A stretch of 64,000 nt of DNA from Martinezella calliandrae (GTDB lineage Bacteria; Pseudomonadota; Alphaproteobacteria; Rhizobiales; Rhizobiaceae): positions 62,001 to 126,000 of the forward strand of contig NZ_JARFYN010000016.1 of NCBI RefSeq assembly GCF_030272695.1, read 5' to 3'. How positions within the stretch are numbered: the first letter of the stretch is position 1; every line of letters starts with the position of its first letter. The position numbers and the translations under genes were made by a program. Of this stretch, positions 44,364 through 54,004 are shown in pieces. The notes under the pieces are model-generated. The model was not told where the DNA came from. It did not search any database and saw only the letters and a list, made by a program, of their open reading frames with translations.

Positions 44364-45782
44364 TCAAGACGCAGCTCTAGCGGGGGTGATCTTGGCCAGA
44401 ATGCGATCGGCAAGCGCGATCGCCTGTGTGCGTTGCTCGCTGATCGAGCTTGATTCCCAGGCAACGCCACGTAGCGGATGGCCGATGGCGCTCAAGTTGC
44501 GGTGGATGAAGCCCTCTTCCGAGATCACATCCCCTTCCGGCGTCGCATCGATGCCGAAACTCGTGGGGTGCGGCCGCACCTCGCCGCTTGCAACCAGGCT
44601 CTTGACGAACGGATCGGAAATTCGCCGCCAGTCATGCAGTTGATGCCCCCTGCAATCGATGACGCCGTCGAAAGAAATCCGCTCGACACCCGAGCGGACC
44701 TTTAAGGTCGCCGCGATCCTGGCACCCTTGACCGACAATCCCGCCAATCTCGCAGGCCGCTGCAAGAGGCGGCCTGCGGCTATTACTTCCGCGACCGTTC
44801 GATAGCTCTCAGGCGCTGCGCGATGCGCTGTCACGTCCCAGAAAGGACGTAGGTGGCGGGCAAAACGTAGCCGCTCGCGGTCGCTGGCATTCTGCCACAG
44901 CGGCAGGACGTACGACCGCAATGCCAGCGGGAGCCCCTGCCAGTCACCGCCGGCCGCGGCAATGGCCCGGCGCTCGGCCTTGACGGTGGACAGCAGCGAC
45001 CGTGCCGTCGTCGGAAGCGGCCGATCCGCGAAGAGATCGCGCGCCGCTTCCACAGTCCTGCGCCCTTCGACGAATTGGCCCCGGCGCGATATCACTTGGT
45101 AGTTGCCGCGAAACCCACGTGCCTCCATGCTGGCAATGGCATCCACCATCGACAGGCTCGAGCCAATCAGCAGGATATTTTCTGCTCCCACAAGCCGGTC
45201 GAGCGCCGCGGAATTCCATGGCGTGTCGGCAAAGCCCGGATGGCCTGCGATGGATGCTTCCTGTGGAGAAAGTTGTGCTTGAAAGACACCGAGCGCGAGA
45301 ACAGCTTCTTCCGCGTCAATGATTGTGCCGTCGGCAGCGGTGACCCGGATTCGGTGGGGAGCCGAGACGAGCTCGGTTGCGGAGGATCGAAGGTGACGCA
45401 CGGTGGATCCGTGCCGTGCCTTGGCGATAGCCCCGTTCAATTCGTCCCGAACGTAGGTTCCAAAGAGATAGCGCGGCGGGCTGCTGGCGCCGATATCCGC
45501 CGGCAGTTGCCAACCGTAAGCCTGGCCATTCGTCGCGAGCCAGCGCGCCAAATGCTCTGGATCCTCTGGATAAAGGGAAAAAGTATTGGCGGCGCCGTTG
45601 ACCAGATGGACGGCTTCGGTCGTGCTATAGGCAACGCCACGCCCCAGTTCCGCGCGCGGTTCTATAACTGTGATCGAGAGCGGCACTTCGGTGCGATCGA
45701 GCAATTTGAGCGCCGTCAGCGCGCCGGCGAAGCCGCCGCCGATGATGATGATCGAATGTTTCGAGAAATAATCGATCTGCAT
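44364..45782 (-). CDS. FAD/NAD(P)-binding oxidoreductase
   Basis: 472 residues from ATG 45782 (GAGGG upstream). It begins with a dinucleotide-binding motif IIIIGGGFAGALTALKLL, has a second Rossmann region (NILLIGSSLSMVDAIASM) and ends with ISDPFVKSLVASGEVRPHPTSFGI-type sequence of the FAD_NAD_binding family. These proteins resemble flavin monooxygenase or lysine/ornithine N-oxygenase relatives without proven activity. It is the last of the seven genes of the dpp-type operon, 7 bp after an ACAD-type gene. The role in sulfur-compound oxidation is inferred from context. Confidence 0.8.
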   Translation of the reverse strand: MQIDYFSKHSIIIIGGGFAGALTALKLLDRTEVPLSITVIEPRAELGRGVAYSTTEAVHLVNGAANTFSLYPEDPEHLARWLATNGQAYGWQLPADIGASSPPRYLFGTYVRDELNGAIAKARHGSTVRHLRSSATELVSAPHRIRVTAADGTIIDAEEAVLALGVFQAQLSPQEASIAGHPGFADTPWNSAALDRLVGAENILLIGSSLSMVDAIASMEARGFRGNYQVISRRGQFVEGRRTVEAARDLFADRPLPTTARSLLSTVKAERRAIAAAGGDWQGLPLALRSYVLPLWQNASDRERLRFARHLRPFWDVTAHRAAPESYRTVAEVIAAGRLLQRPARLAGLSVKGARIAATLKVRSGVERISFDGVIDCRGHQLHDWRRISDPFVKSLVASGEVRPHPTSFGIDATPEGDVISEEGFIHRNLSAIGHPLRGVAWESSSISEQRTQAIALADRILAKITPARAAS

Positions 45783-45789
45783 GCGTCCC

Positions 45790-47025
45790 TCAGAAGACCT
45801 TGCCTTCTTCGAGATGCGTCGTCGTGCCATTGATGTAGTAATCGCCGACGACCCTCGCCTTGTGCAGCAGCGGATTGTGGTTGAGGACCGTTCGGATGTT
45901 GCGCCAGTGGCGATCGAGGTTCAGATGCCGAGACGTAGCCGATCCGCCCCCCAGTTCAAACACGTTGGTTGCCGCCGCAAGGGCAAGCTGCGAGGTGACG
46001 ATCTGCGTACGGGCCGTCGTCAGCGCGCTTTCAACCAGTGCCGCCTCCAATCTGTCCGGATTATCGGCCGCAAAGGCTTCGACCGTCCGATCGAGCGTAT
46101 GCGCGCTCTCGCGGATGAGCGTATCGACCGCGAAGGAGCCGGCCGCGATCTCGCCCAAGATCTTCTGCACAAAGGGATCGGCATTTGCGGTTTCGGCCGC
46201 ACTGTGGGCTGCCGAACGCGCCTGCCTGCGGACGTAATCGGTGCCCTCGGCCAAAACCCCCCTGACGGCGCCTGCCATCGAGGCAGCGAGATGCAATTGC
46301 CGCAGTGTCGACGTATGACGGCCGACAAGCGTGTTCAAGCCTCTCGTGGAGATTTCATGCGGCAGGACCTCGACATCGTTGAGGAGCACACCGCCGCTTG
46401 CCGTCAGGCGCTGGCCCATGCCGTCCCAGTCATCCAGGATCGTGACGCCCTTGCGATCGACGGGAAAGAGCACGCTGACGAGTTGGTCCTCGTCATTCTT
46501 GGCGCTGAAGGAAGCGAAATCGGCAAAGGCCGTGCCCGTGGCATACCATTTGCGGCCGTTGAGGCGGTAGCTGTCGCCAACTTTCGTCAGCCGCGTCGTC
46601 ACCTCGCCCGGCCGTTTCGTGCTCTGTTCAGTATGCGCGCCGCCGAAGAGTTTGCCGGATAACACGCGGCTGAGCTGCGTGCGGTCGATGGCCGTGTTGG
46701 AATTGAGCAGCAATCCCTCGGTGAAATTGAAATGGCTTCGAAGGGCATGGGCGACATTGGAATCGGCTGCGCCGATCGCCATGATCATCTCAATATAGTC
46801 CACCACCGAGCCGCCGGGGCCCCCGAGAGCGACGGGAATACGCAGCGCACCGAGGCCGGCTTCCTTGAACAGCCGGAAGGCTTCGAACGGTAGCTCGCGC
46901 TCGAGATCGCGCTTGGCGGCATCCCTGCCGATTTCCACTACCAGGTCGGGGACCTTGGCCAGCAGGACGGCGAGATCATCGGCTGTTGGAATGGCTGATG
47001 GGACAGAGGAAACGGCGTTCGGCAT
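45790..47025 (-). CDS. Acyl-CoA-dehydrogenase-fold flavin monooxygenase, copy C
   Basis: 411 residues from ATG 47025 (GAAGGGG six nt upstream). It contains ACAD-fold marks FEAFRLFKEAGLGALRIP, DDWDGMGQRLTASGGVLL and the C-terminal LNLDRHWRNIRTVLNHNP, the DszC/SfnB hallmark. It is the nearest relative of copy E at 61522 (shared TASG and HWRN/YWRN patterns), not of copies A/B. It is cotranscribed with the aldo/keto reductase and dpp-type genes upstream. Confidence 0.85.
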   Translation of the reverse strand: MPNAVSSVPSAIPTADDLAVLLAKVPDLVVEIGRDAAKRDLERELPFEAFRLFKEAGLGALRIPVALGGPGGSVVDYIEMIMAIGAADSNVAHALRSHFNFTEGLLLNSNTAIDRTQLSRVLSGKLFGGAHTEQSTKRPGEVTTRLTKVGDSYRLNGRKWYATGTAFADFASFSAKNDEDQLVSVLFPVDRKGVTILDDWDGMGQRLTASGGVLLNDVEVLPHEISTRGLNTLVGRHTSTLRQLHLAASMAGAVRGVLAEGTDYVRRQARSAAHSAAETANADPFVQKILGEIAAGSFAVDTLIRESAHTLDRTVEAFAADNPDRLEAALVESALTTARTQIVTSQLALAAATNVFELGGGSATSRHLNLDRHWRNIRTVLNHNPLLHKARVVGDYYINGTTTHLEEGKVF

Positions 47026-47099
47026 GAGGAGCCCCTTCGGCACCAGGAAAACAGAGGGCGGGGCTTGCGATCACCGCAGCCCCGACCGGTGGGGGTCGA

Positions 47100-48164
47100 T
47101 CAGGCGACGGCGCGCGCAAGCGGTACGACGTTGTCGTCTGTGCCGGCTGGGCCGCGCGGCACCCGGCCCTCGACCGGATGGCTTGGATCGTTGAAGCCCG
47201 GCGTCGACGGGTGTCCTGTCGCGACCAGCCGGTCGACCATGGCCTCATCCTCGGCGTCTATCTTTACGTCGAGGGCGCGGACGTAGCTGTCCCAGTGCTC
47301 CTCGGTGCGCGGCCCGGTAATGGCGGCGGAAATCAGTTTATTGTTCAGCACCCAGGCGATCGCGAACTCGGTCGGTGTTACGCCCTTGCGCGCGGCATGG
47401 GCTGCGATCTCCTTGGCGATCGTGATCGATTCCGGCCGCCATTCGGTTTCGAGGATACGCTTGTCGCCGCGGCCGGCCCGGGTGTCGGCGGCCGGTGCCT
47501 GGCCGGGTTCATATTTGCCGGTCAGCACGCCCCGCGCCAGCGGCGAATAGGAGACGACGCCAAGCCCGTAGTGGTAGGCGGCTGGGAGCTGTTCGGCTTC
47601 CGCCGTGCGATTGACGATATTGTAGAGCGGCTGGCTCGCCACAGGGCGGTCGATACCGAGCTGATCGGCAAGATGCGAGATTTCCGCAATACGCCAGCCG
47701 CGGAAATTCGAGACGCCGAAATAGCGAAGCTTGCCGGCGCGGATGAGATCGGCGATGGCGCGCACAGGCTCCTCCAGCGGCGCGTCGAAGACGGCGCGGT
47801 GGAAATAGAGGATGTCGATGTAGTCGGTGTTGAGGCGCCGTAGCGAATTTTCGACGGTCTCGATCACCCACTTGCGCGAATGGCCGCCAAGGTTCGGGCC
47901 TTTTTTGTGCGAGTTGACGAATTTCGTGGCGACGACCCAGTGATCGCGATGCGCCTTGATGCCACGGCCGACCACCTCTTCCGATTTGCCGTCATGGTAG
48001 ACATCGGCTGTGTCGATGAAATTGATCCCCTGTTCGCGCGCCTTGTCGATGATGCGGAAGGCGACATCATCCGGCGTCGGCCCGCCGAACATCATCGTTC
48101 CCAAGCTGAGCGGCGACACCTTAAGTGCGCTGCGTCCGAGATAGCGGTAATCGACCATTGGCAT
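47100..48164 (-). CDS. Aldo/keto reductase
   Basis: 354 residues. The (beta/alpha)8 AKR tetrad is visible as Asp and Tyr in FIDTADVYHDGKSEE, Lys in VVATKF and His in YIDILYFHR; the NADPH-binding GVSNFRGWRIAEI is also present. It reduces aldehydes or ketones. It sits nine bases after the ABC ATPase stop and upstream of copy C. Perhaps it handles the aldehyde released when C-S bonds are cleaved by oxygenation (inference). Confidence 0.88.
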   Translation of the reverse strand: MPMVDYRYLGRSALKVSPLSLGTMMFGGPTPDDVAFRIIDKAREQGINFIDTADVYHDGKSEEVVGRGIKAHRDHWVVATKFVNSHKKGPNLGGHSRKWVIETVENSLRRLNTDYIDILYFHRAVFDAPLEEPVRAIADLIRAGKLRYFGVSNFRGWRIAEISHLADQLGIDRPVASQPLYNIVNRTAEAEQLPAAYHYGLGVVSYSPLARGVLTGKYEPGQAPAADTRAGRGDKRILETEWRPESITIAKEIAAHAARKGVTPTEFAIAWVLNNKLISAAITGPRTEEHWDSYVRALDVKIDAEDEAMVDRLVATGHPSTPGFNDPSHPVEGRVPRGPAGTDDNVVPLARAVA

Positions 48165-48173
48165 TCTCCATTT

Positions 48174-49109
48174 CTATTGGGCGTGATGGCAGGCAACCGC
48201 ATGGTCGCTGCCGAATTGGCGCAACGCCGGGTTTTCAGTCCGGCAGATATCGGTGGCGAGTGGACAGCGTGTGTGGAAACGACAGCCGGTCGGTGGATTG
48301 TGCGGGCTCGGAAGATCGCCGTTGATCGGCGCGGCCTGCTTGCGTCTGGTTGGATCCGGAACGGCGGCGAGCAGCGCCTGCGTGTAGGGATGTTTCGCCC
48401 CGACCCAAAGGTCGCTCGTCGATGCGCTCTCGACGATGCGGCCGAGATACATGACCAGCACACGGTCGGCGAAATAACGCACGACCGAAAGGTCGTGCGA
48501 GATGAAGAGATAGGAAAGCGACAGTTCCGTCTTCATCTCGACGAGAAGATTGAGGATCTGCGCCTGGATCGACAAGTCCAGCGCCGATACGGGCTCATCG
48601 CAGATGACGAGCTCCGGCTGCAGGATCAAGGCGCGGGCGATGCCGATGCGCTGGCGCTGGCCGCCGGAGAATTCGTGCGGATAGCGCTCGAGCGCATCGG
48701 CCGGAAGACCGACATGTTCGACCATCGCCGCCGCGATCGCATCGCGGCGCCGGCGGTCGCCGATGCCGTGCACTGCAAGCGGCGCCGTCAGGATCGTGCG
48801 GATTGTCTGGCGTGGGTTAAGCGAGGCGAACGGATCCTGGAAAATCATCTGGATGCGCCGGCGGATCGCCTGTAGCTCCCTGCCCGACATCGCCGAGACA
48901 TCGCGGCCCCTGAAGGTCACACGGCCCGCAGAGGGGGCAACCAACCGCATCAGCGATTTCCCGAGCGTGGATTTGCCGCAACCGGACTCTCCCACGAGCG
49001 CAACCGTCTCGCCCTCGCCGATTTCGAGGGAAACGTCATCCACGGCGCGTACCGTACCCTCGGCCGCCGGGTAGTGTGTCGAAAGCCTATCGACCGAGAG
49101 AAGCGGCAT
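48174..49109 (-). CDS. ABC importer ATPase, DppF/OppF type
   Basis: 311 residues from ATG 49109 (GGAGG six nt upstream; an earlier frame start would overlap the previous gene further). Walker A GESGCGKST, signature FSGGQRQRIGIARA, Walker B VICDEPVSALD and the C-terminal GCRFHTRCPLATDIC of oligopeptide ATPases are present. It pairs with the DppD-type ATPase upstream and overlaps its end by 23 bp. Confidence 0.9.
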   Translation of the reverse strand: MPLLSVDRLSTHYPAAEGTVRAVDDVSLEIGEGETVALVGESGCGKSTLGKSLMRLVAPSAGRVTFRGRDVSAMSGRELQAIRRRIQMIFQDPFASLNPRQTIRTILTAPLAVHGIGDRRRRDAIAAAMVEHVGLPADALERYPHEFSGGQRQRIGIARALILQPELVICDEPVSALDLSIQAQILNLLVEMKTELSLSYLFISHDLSVVRYFADRVLVMYLGRIVESASTSDLWVGAKHPYTQALLAAVPDPTRRKQAAPINGDLPSPHNPPTGCRFHTRCPLATDICRTENPALRQFGSDHAVACHHAQ

Positions 49110-50082
49110 GGGACGCCTCCGCAATGGCTGGAACATAGGGGCAGGCAACCTCGCGTCCGGCGGAAAGGCTGAGAAGCGGCGGCACGGAGGCCCCGCAGGC
49201 GGCTCGCGCGACCGGACAGCGCGGCCGGAACGGGCATCCCTTTTCGCCGGCAGCGGAGACGATCGAACCGGGGATTTCCGATAACGGTCCGTCGCGGTAG
49301 TGATAATCCGCCTTCAGCCGTGGCGATGCCGAAAGCAAGCCCTGCGTGTAGGGGTGATAAGGCGTCTCGAAGACGGCATCGGGCAGCCCCTGCTCGACCT
49401 TGCGGCCGGCATACATGACAACGACCCGATCAGCCCATTGAGCGACGATGCCGAGATCGTGCGTGATGAGGATTACCGCCATGTTTAGCTGGCTGCGCAG
49501 CCGGTCGAGCAATTGCAGCACCTGGGCCTGGATCGTGACGTCGAGCGCAGTTGTCGCCTCATCGGCGATCAGAAGCTTCGGATTGCAGGCAACGGCGATC
49601 GCGATCATGACGCGCTGGCGCATGCCGCCGGAAAGCTGGTGCGGATAGTCGTCCACGCGCCTTGCAGCTTCGGGAATGCTGACGAGATCGAGCAGCTCGA
49701 TCGCACGGGCGCGGGCCTGCTTGCGGCTCAGATTCTCGTGGGTGCGCAGCACCTCGATGATCTGATCGCCGATCGTCAACACCGGATTGAGCGAGGTCAT
49801 CGGCTCCTGGAAGATCATTGCGATGTCCCGGCCGCGGATCCGCCGCATCTCGCTCTCGGCAAGCGCCAAAAGATTGCGCCCGTCGAACAGGATTTCACCG
49901 CCGGCTTTTGCGTGAGCAGGCAAGAGCCGCATGAGACCCAGGGCGGTGAGCGATTTGCCGGAACCGGATTCACCGACGATCGCCAGCATCTCGCCCGGCG
50001 CGGCGGTGAAGCTCACGCCTTTGACGGGTTCGGCGGCGGAGAAACGAACGGAAAAATTCCGGATATCGAGAAGTTCCGTCAT
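49087..50082 (-). CDS. ABC importer ATPase, DppD/OppD type
   Basis: 331 residues. Walker [10 protein letters not shown], signature [12 protein letters not shown], Walker [11 protein letters not shown] and the C-terminal cysteine motif [16 protein letters not shown] are present. The start overlaps the permease stop by one base. It forms the heterodimeric ATPase with the DppF-type protein, driving uptake through the two permeases. Confidence 0.9.
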   Translation of the reverse strand: MTELLDIRNFSVRFSAAEPVKGVSFTAAPGEMLAIVGESGSGKSLTALGLMRLLPAHAKAGGEILFDGRNLLALAESEMRRIRGRDIAMIFQEPMTSLNPVLTIGDQIIEVLRTHENLSRKQARARAIELLDLVSIPEAARRVDDYPHQLSGGMRQRVMIAIAVACNPKLLIADEATTALDVTIQAQVLQLLDRLRSQLNMAVILITHDLGIVAQWADRVVVMYAGRKVEQGLPDAVFETPYHPYTQGLLSASPRLKADYHYRDGPLSEIPGSIVSAAGEKGCPFRPRCPVARAACGASVPPLLSLSAGREVACPYVPAIAEASHAASLGR

Positions 50083-51083
50083 TACCGCTCCTCCGAAAAA
50101 CGCGGATTGAGCGCATCGTTAAGACCGTCGCCGATCAGATTGAGCGCAAGAACGGTGAAGACGATGGCGAGACCGGGCAGCGCGGTCAGATACCAGGCGG
50201 TGCGGATGGCATCGCGGCCGGTGCCGATCATCGATCCCCAGGAGATATGGTTGGGATCGCCGAGTCCCATGAAGGAAAGCGCTGACTCCATCAGGATCGC
50301 GCTCGCCACCATGACCGACGAGGTGACGATCAACGGCGGCAGCGCGTTCGGCAGGATCTCAAGGAAGATGATGCGCCCGTGACCGAAGCCGAGGCTTCGG
50401 GCGGCCAAAACATAATCCTTCTCGCGAATGGCGCGGAACTCGGCGCGCGTCAGCCGGGCAACCGTCGGCCAGCTAACGATGGCGATGGCAAATGTCACGG
50501 TCGTGACCGACGGCTGGGCGATCGCGACAAGCACGACGAGCAGCACGAAGCTCGGTATCGTCTGGAAGATTTCGATGAATTTGACGAGGAGATCGTCGAC
50601 CAGCCCGCCGAAATAGCCGGCGAGCGCACCGATGGTGATGCCGGCGCCAAGCCCGAGAAGCGTCGCGGCTATACCGACGGTCAGGGAGATGCGCGCACCG
50701 TGCAGAATGCCGGCGAGCACATCGCGACCCATTGAATCGGTTCCGAGCGGATAGGCCCAATCCTGGCCCGGCCATAAGAAGGGCCGCGCCACCATCTCCA
50801 TCGGGTCACCGGGATAGAAGACCGGCGCGAGCAATGCCGCGAGGACGATGAGCGCCAGGAAGGCGAGCCCGAAAAGCGCATTGGGATTGGAAAGGAATAT
50901 CTTCAGCTCGCGCCGCCGGCCCTGCCAGCGTGTGCCCGGCGCCGAAACGGTGCGCGCGTCCGGTGCATGGATATGTGTCCAGCGCGGTTGCGCGGGCGAC
51001 GCTGCGGGCTTCGCCTTGGCCGCCGCCTCGGCGGCGAATTCAATCCGCGCGCCGCGGTAGGTTCCAACTTTCGGGGCGTTCAT
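50082..51083 (-). CDS. ABC importer permease, DppC type
   Basis: 333 residues with about six transmembrane helices, an N-terminal cytosolic tail and the EAA-type loop (AARSLGFGHGRIIFLEILPNA). It pairs with the DppB-type permease; the genes overlap by 4 bp (ATGA). Part of the seven-gene minus-strand operon. Confidence 0.88.
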   Translation of the reverse strand: MNAPKVGTYRGARIEFAAEAAAKAKPAASPAQPRWTHIHAPDARTVSAPGTRWQGRRRELKIFLSNPNALFGLAFLALIVLAALLAPVFYPGDPMEMVARPFLWPGQDWAYPLGTDSMGRDVLAGILHGARISLTVGIAATLLGLGAGITIGALAGYFGGLVDDLLVKFIEIFQTIPSFVLLVVLVAIAQPSVTTVTFAIAIVSWPTVARLTRAEFRAIREKDYVLAARSLGFGHGRIIFLEILPNALPPLIVTSSVMVASAILMESALSFMGLGDPNHISWGSMIGTGRDAIRTAWYLTALPGLAIVFTVLALNLIGDGLNDALNPRFSEER

Positions 51084-52069
51084 CGGCTTGCTCCAATTCT
51101 TGGGTCGATCCAGGCTTGCAGGAGATCGACCGCGGCATTGGCGACAATCACCAGAAAGGACGACAGCAACAGGATGCCGAGCAGGACGCTGAAGTCGCGG
51201 GCCATCACGGCTTCGAAAGCTAGGCGGCCGAGACCGGGCCAGCTATAGACCGTCTCCACCACGACTGCGCCGCCGAGCATGCCGCCGAAATGCATGCCGG
51301 CCATGGTGGTGATCGGAATCAGCGCGTTGCGAAGCACGTGCCGCGTCGTCAGGACAAAGGGGGAAACGCCCTTGGCGCGGGCCGTGCGGACGAAATCTTG
51401 CGATTTGACTTCCAGCATGGAAGCGCGCGTCAGCCGCGCATAGATCGCGAGATAGAACAGTGCCAGCGATATGGCCGGCAGCACCATGTAGCGCGCACGG
51501 TCCAGAAGCGAGGGCAAGCCGGTCAGCCGCGATCCGATCGTGCTGTCGCCGCCGCTCGGCAGCCAGCCGAGCTTTACCGAAAACAGCAGGATCAGCATCA
51601 GACCGATCCAGAAACCCGGGATCGAATAGAAGAGCAGCGAGACGATGGAAATCAGCCGATCCGGCAGGCGGCCGGCAAAAGTCGCCATCAGCGATCCCAG
51701 GACCAGGCCGACGGTGATCGCGATGACCAGGGCGGCAAGCATCAGGACCAGGGTTCCTGGCAGGCGCTGCCCGATGAGATCGGCGACCGGCATGCCGTAG
51801 CGCGGCGAAAAGCCGAGACTGAAATGGGCGAGATTGTTCAGGTAGTTTCCTAGCTGGACGAGGATTGGATTGTCGAGACCGAAACGCTCGCGCAGCGCCG
51901 TCATCGTCTCGACCGTCGCCGAGCCCGATTCCGCCGCCATGACATCGGCAGCGTCGCCCGGCGCCAGCTTGAGCAGGAAGAAATTCAGGATCACGATGCC
52001 GAGAACCGTCGGCACCGCCTGAATGACGGTTCGGCGTATCGTCCGCCCCATCCGCTTGTATGCTGACAT
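51080..52069 (-). CDS. ABC importer permease, DppB type
   Basis: 329 residues from ATG 52069 (AAAGGAG just upstream; an ATG 15 codons earlier is rejected). Six transmembrane helices and the EAA loop (DFVRTARAKGVSPFVLTTRH). It is the first gene of the operon and is divergent from the binding-protein gene at 52357 across a 287-bp leader containing both promoters. Confidence 0.9.
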   Translation of the reverse strand: MSAYKRMGRTIRRTVIQAVPTVLGIVILNFFLLKLAPGDAADVMAAESGSATVETMTALRERFGLDNPILVQLGNYLNNLAHFSLGFSPRYGMPVADLIGQRLPGTLVLMLAALVIAITVGLVLGSLMATFAGRLPDRLISIVSLLFYSIPGFWIGLMLILLFSVKLGWLPSGGDSTIGSRLTGLPSLLDRARYMVLPAISLALFYLAIYARLTRASMLEVKSQDFVRTARAKGVSPFVLTTRHVLRNALIPITTMAGMHFGGMLGGAVVVETVYSWPGLGRLAFEAVMARDFSVLLGILLLSSFLVIVANAAVDLLQAWIDPRIGASR

Positions 52070-52356
52070 CGCCGCTCCTTTGCGGACCGCAGATTTGTTG
52101 CTACCGCATTGCAATAGTAGTTGACTAAATCTGTGGGTTTTGTCAAATCCATATCGGTAAATATTTCCAAAACCAGCCGAAAATTGCAGATTTTTTGCAC
52201 TAGTTTCTCAACTGTCGCATGTTTACGAGAATAAAATTTTATACTGCCAATCAGCACAGGCAAAAAACTCTACCAGGACCGCTTCGGCGGGAAGATAAAA
52301 CCCCAGGGGCCGCCCCACACGGAATTCGGCCCGCAGACACATGAGGCCAGACGCAG

Positions 52357-53961
52357 ATGACCATTTTCCCCGAAACCACCCGCCGCGGCTTTCTGCTTGC
52401 GTCCGCCGCGCTCGGCGTGACCATGGCGGGTCGGCTGCAAGCCTTTGCCGAACCCGTCCGGGGCGGCACGGCGACGCTACTGCTTGCCGCCGAACCGCCC
52501 GTGCTGACAACGATCGCCCATACTGCCTTCAATTCTGTCTACGTATCGCCGAAGACGACCGAAGGCCTGCTGACCTATGACTTCGATCTCAATCCGCAAC
52601 CGCTGCTCGCCAAGGAGTGGTCCGTCAGCAGCGACGGCCTCACCTATACATTCAAGCTGCGCGACGGTGTGAAGTGGCACGACGGAAAGCCATTTTCTTC
52701 TGCCGATGTCGCCTTCTCCATCAACACGATCAAGGACGTGCATCCGCGTGGCCGCAACACCTTCCTTAATCTCGTCGACATCGAAACACCGGACGCACTG
52801 ACGGCAATCCTGAAACTGTCGAAGCCGGCGCCCTACCTGATTACCGCGCTTGCCGCTTCCGAGACGCCGATCGTTCCGCGTCATATCTATGAAGGCACGA
52901 AGGTGGCGGAAAACCCGGCTAATCTGTCGCCGATCGGAACCGGCCCCTTCAAGTTCAAGGAATGGGTGCGCGGCAGCCACATCGTCTACGAGCGCAATCC
53001 GGATTACTGGGATCAGCCGCGGCCCTATCTCGACCAGTTGATCGTCCGCTTCATTCCGGACGCAGCGGCGCGCTCGATCGCCATCGAGACCGGCGAGATC
53101 GACCTAGCGCCATCAACGCCGGTGCCCTTCAGCGATTTGGAGCGCTTCAAGAGCCTGCCGAACCTCGCCTTCGATTCACGCGGCTATCAATATTCCAACG
53201 GCGTCAGCCGCATCGAATTCAATCTGGAGCGGCCGCTGTTCAAGGATATTCGCGTCCGCCAGGCATTCGCACATGTGATCGACCGCAAGGTCATCAAGAA
53301 CACCATCAACTACGGCTACGGCGAGGCCATCTCGGGTCCGATCAACCCGAACCTGACCAGGTGGTACGTGCCCGATCTCAAGACCTATCCGATCGATCTT
53401 GCGGCTGCCGAAAAGCTGCTCGACGACGCCGGCCATCCGCGCGGCTCGGACGGCATCCGCTTCCGCATCAATCTCGACTATGTCCCGAGCGGCGAGACCT
53501 ACAGCCGCGGGTCGGATTACATTAGACAGGCGCTTGCCAAGGTCGGTGTCGACGCGACCGTCCGCAGCCAGGATTTCGCAACCTATACCAAGCGCATCTA
53601 TACCGACCGCGATTTCGATTTCGCCTTCGAAGGCATGAGCAATCTCTTTGATCCGACGGTCGGCGTTCAGCGCCTCTACTGGAGCAAGAACTTTAAGCCG
53701 GGCGTACCCTTCTCGAACGGCGCGGCCTACAGCAATTCCAAAGTGGACGCGCTGCTCGAAGCCGCCGCAGTCGAGATCGATCCGCAGAAGCGCGTCGATC
53801 AATGGCGGCAGATCCAGGAGATCTTGGTCGAGGACTTACCGGCGATCGACGTCGCCAGCCAGCCGGAATTGACGATCTACAACAAGCGCATCGCCGATCA
53901 CACGCGCGGCGGCGAAGGCATCTCCGGCAGCCTCGCCTATGCCTACGTCACCGCGGCCTGA
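52357..53961 (+). CDS. Class-5 extracellular solute-binding protein, copy B
   Basis: 534 residues with a Tat signal (TRRGFLLASAALG). Mature class-5 marks are RGGTATLLLAAEPPVLTT, LAKEWSVSSDGLTYTFKL and ERNPDYWDQPRPYLDQLIVRF. It is about as similar to copies A and C as those are to each other. It lies divergent from the DppBCDF-type genes and upstream of the LLM, DszB-like and copy D genes, so it probably delivers the substrate of those enzymes. Confidence 0.9.
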   Translation: MTIFPETTRRGFLLASAALGVTMAGRLQAFAEPVRGGTATLLLAAEPPVLTTIAHTAFNSVYVSPKTTEGLLTYDFDLNPQPLLAKEWSVSSDGLTYTFKLRDGVKWHDGKPFSSADVAFSINTIKDVHPRGRNTFLNLVDIETPDALTAILKLSKPAPYLITALAASETPIVPRHIYEGTKVAENPANLSPIGTGPFKFKEWVRGSHIVYERNPDYWDQPRPYLDQLIVRFIPDAAARSIAIETGEIDLAPSTPVPFSDLERFKSLPNLAFDSRGYQYSNGVSRIEFNLERPLFKDIRVRQAFAHVIDRKVIKNTINYGYGEAISGPINPNLTRWYVPDLKTYPIDLAAAEKLLDDAGHPRGSDGIRFRINLDYVPSGETYSRGSDYIRQALAKVGVDATVRSQDFATYTKRIYTDRDFDFAFEGMSNLFDPTVGVQRLYWSKNFKPGVPFSNGAAYSNSKVDALLEAAAVEIDPQKRVDQWRQIQEILVEDLPAIDVASQPELTIYNKRIADHTRGGEGISGSLAYAYVTAA

Positions 53962-54004
53962 CGCTGCCGCCAAGTCCGAACCATCGAGACGCAAGGGGAC
54001 ACCC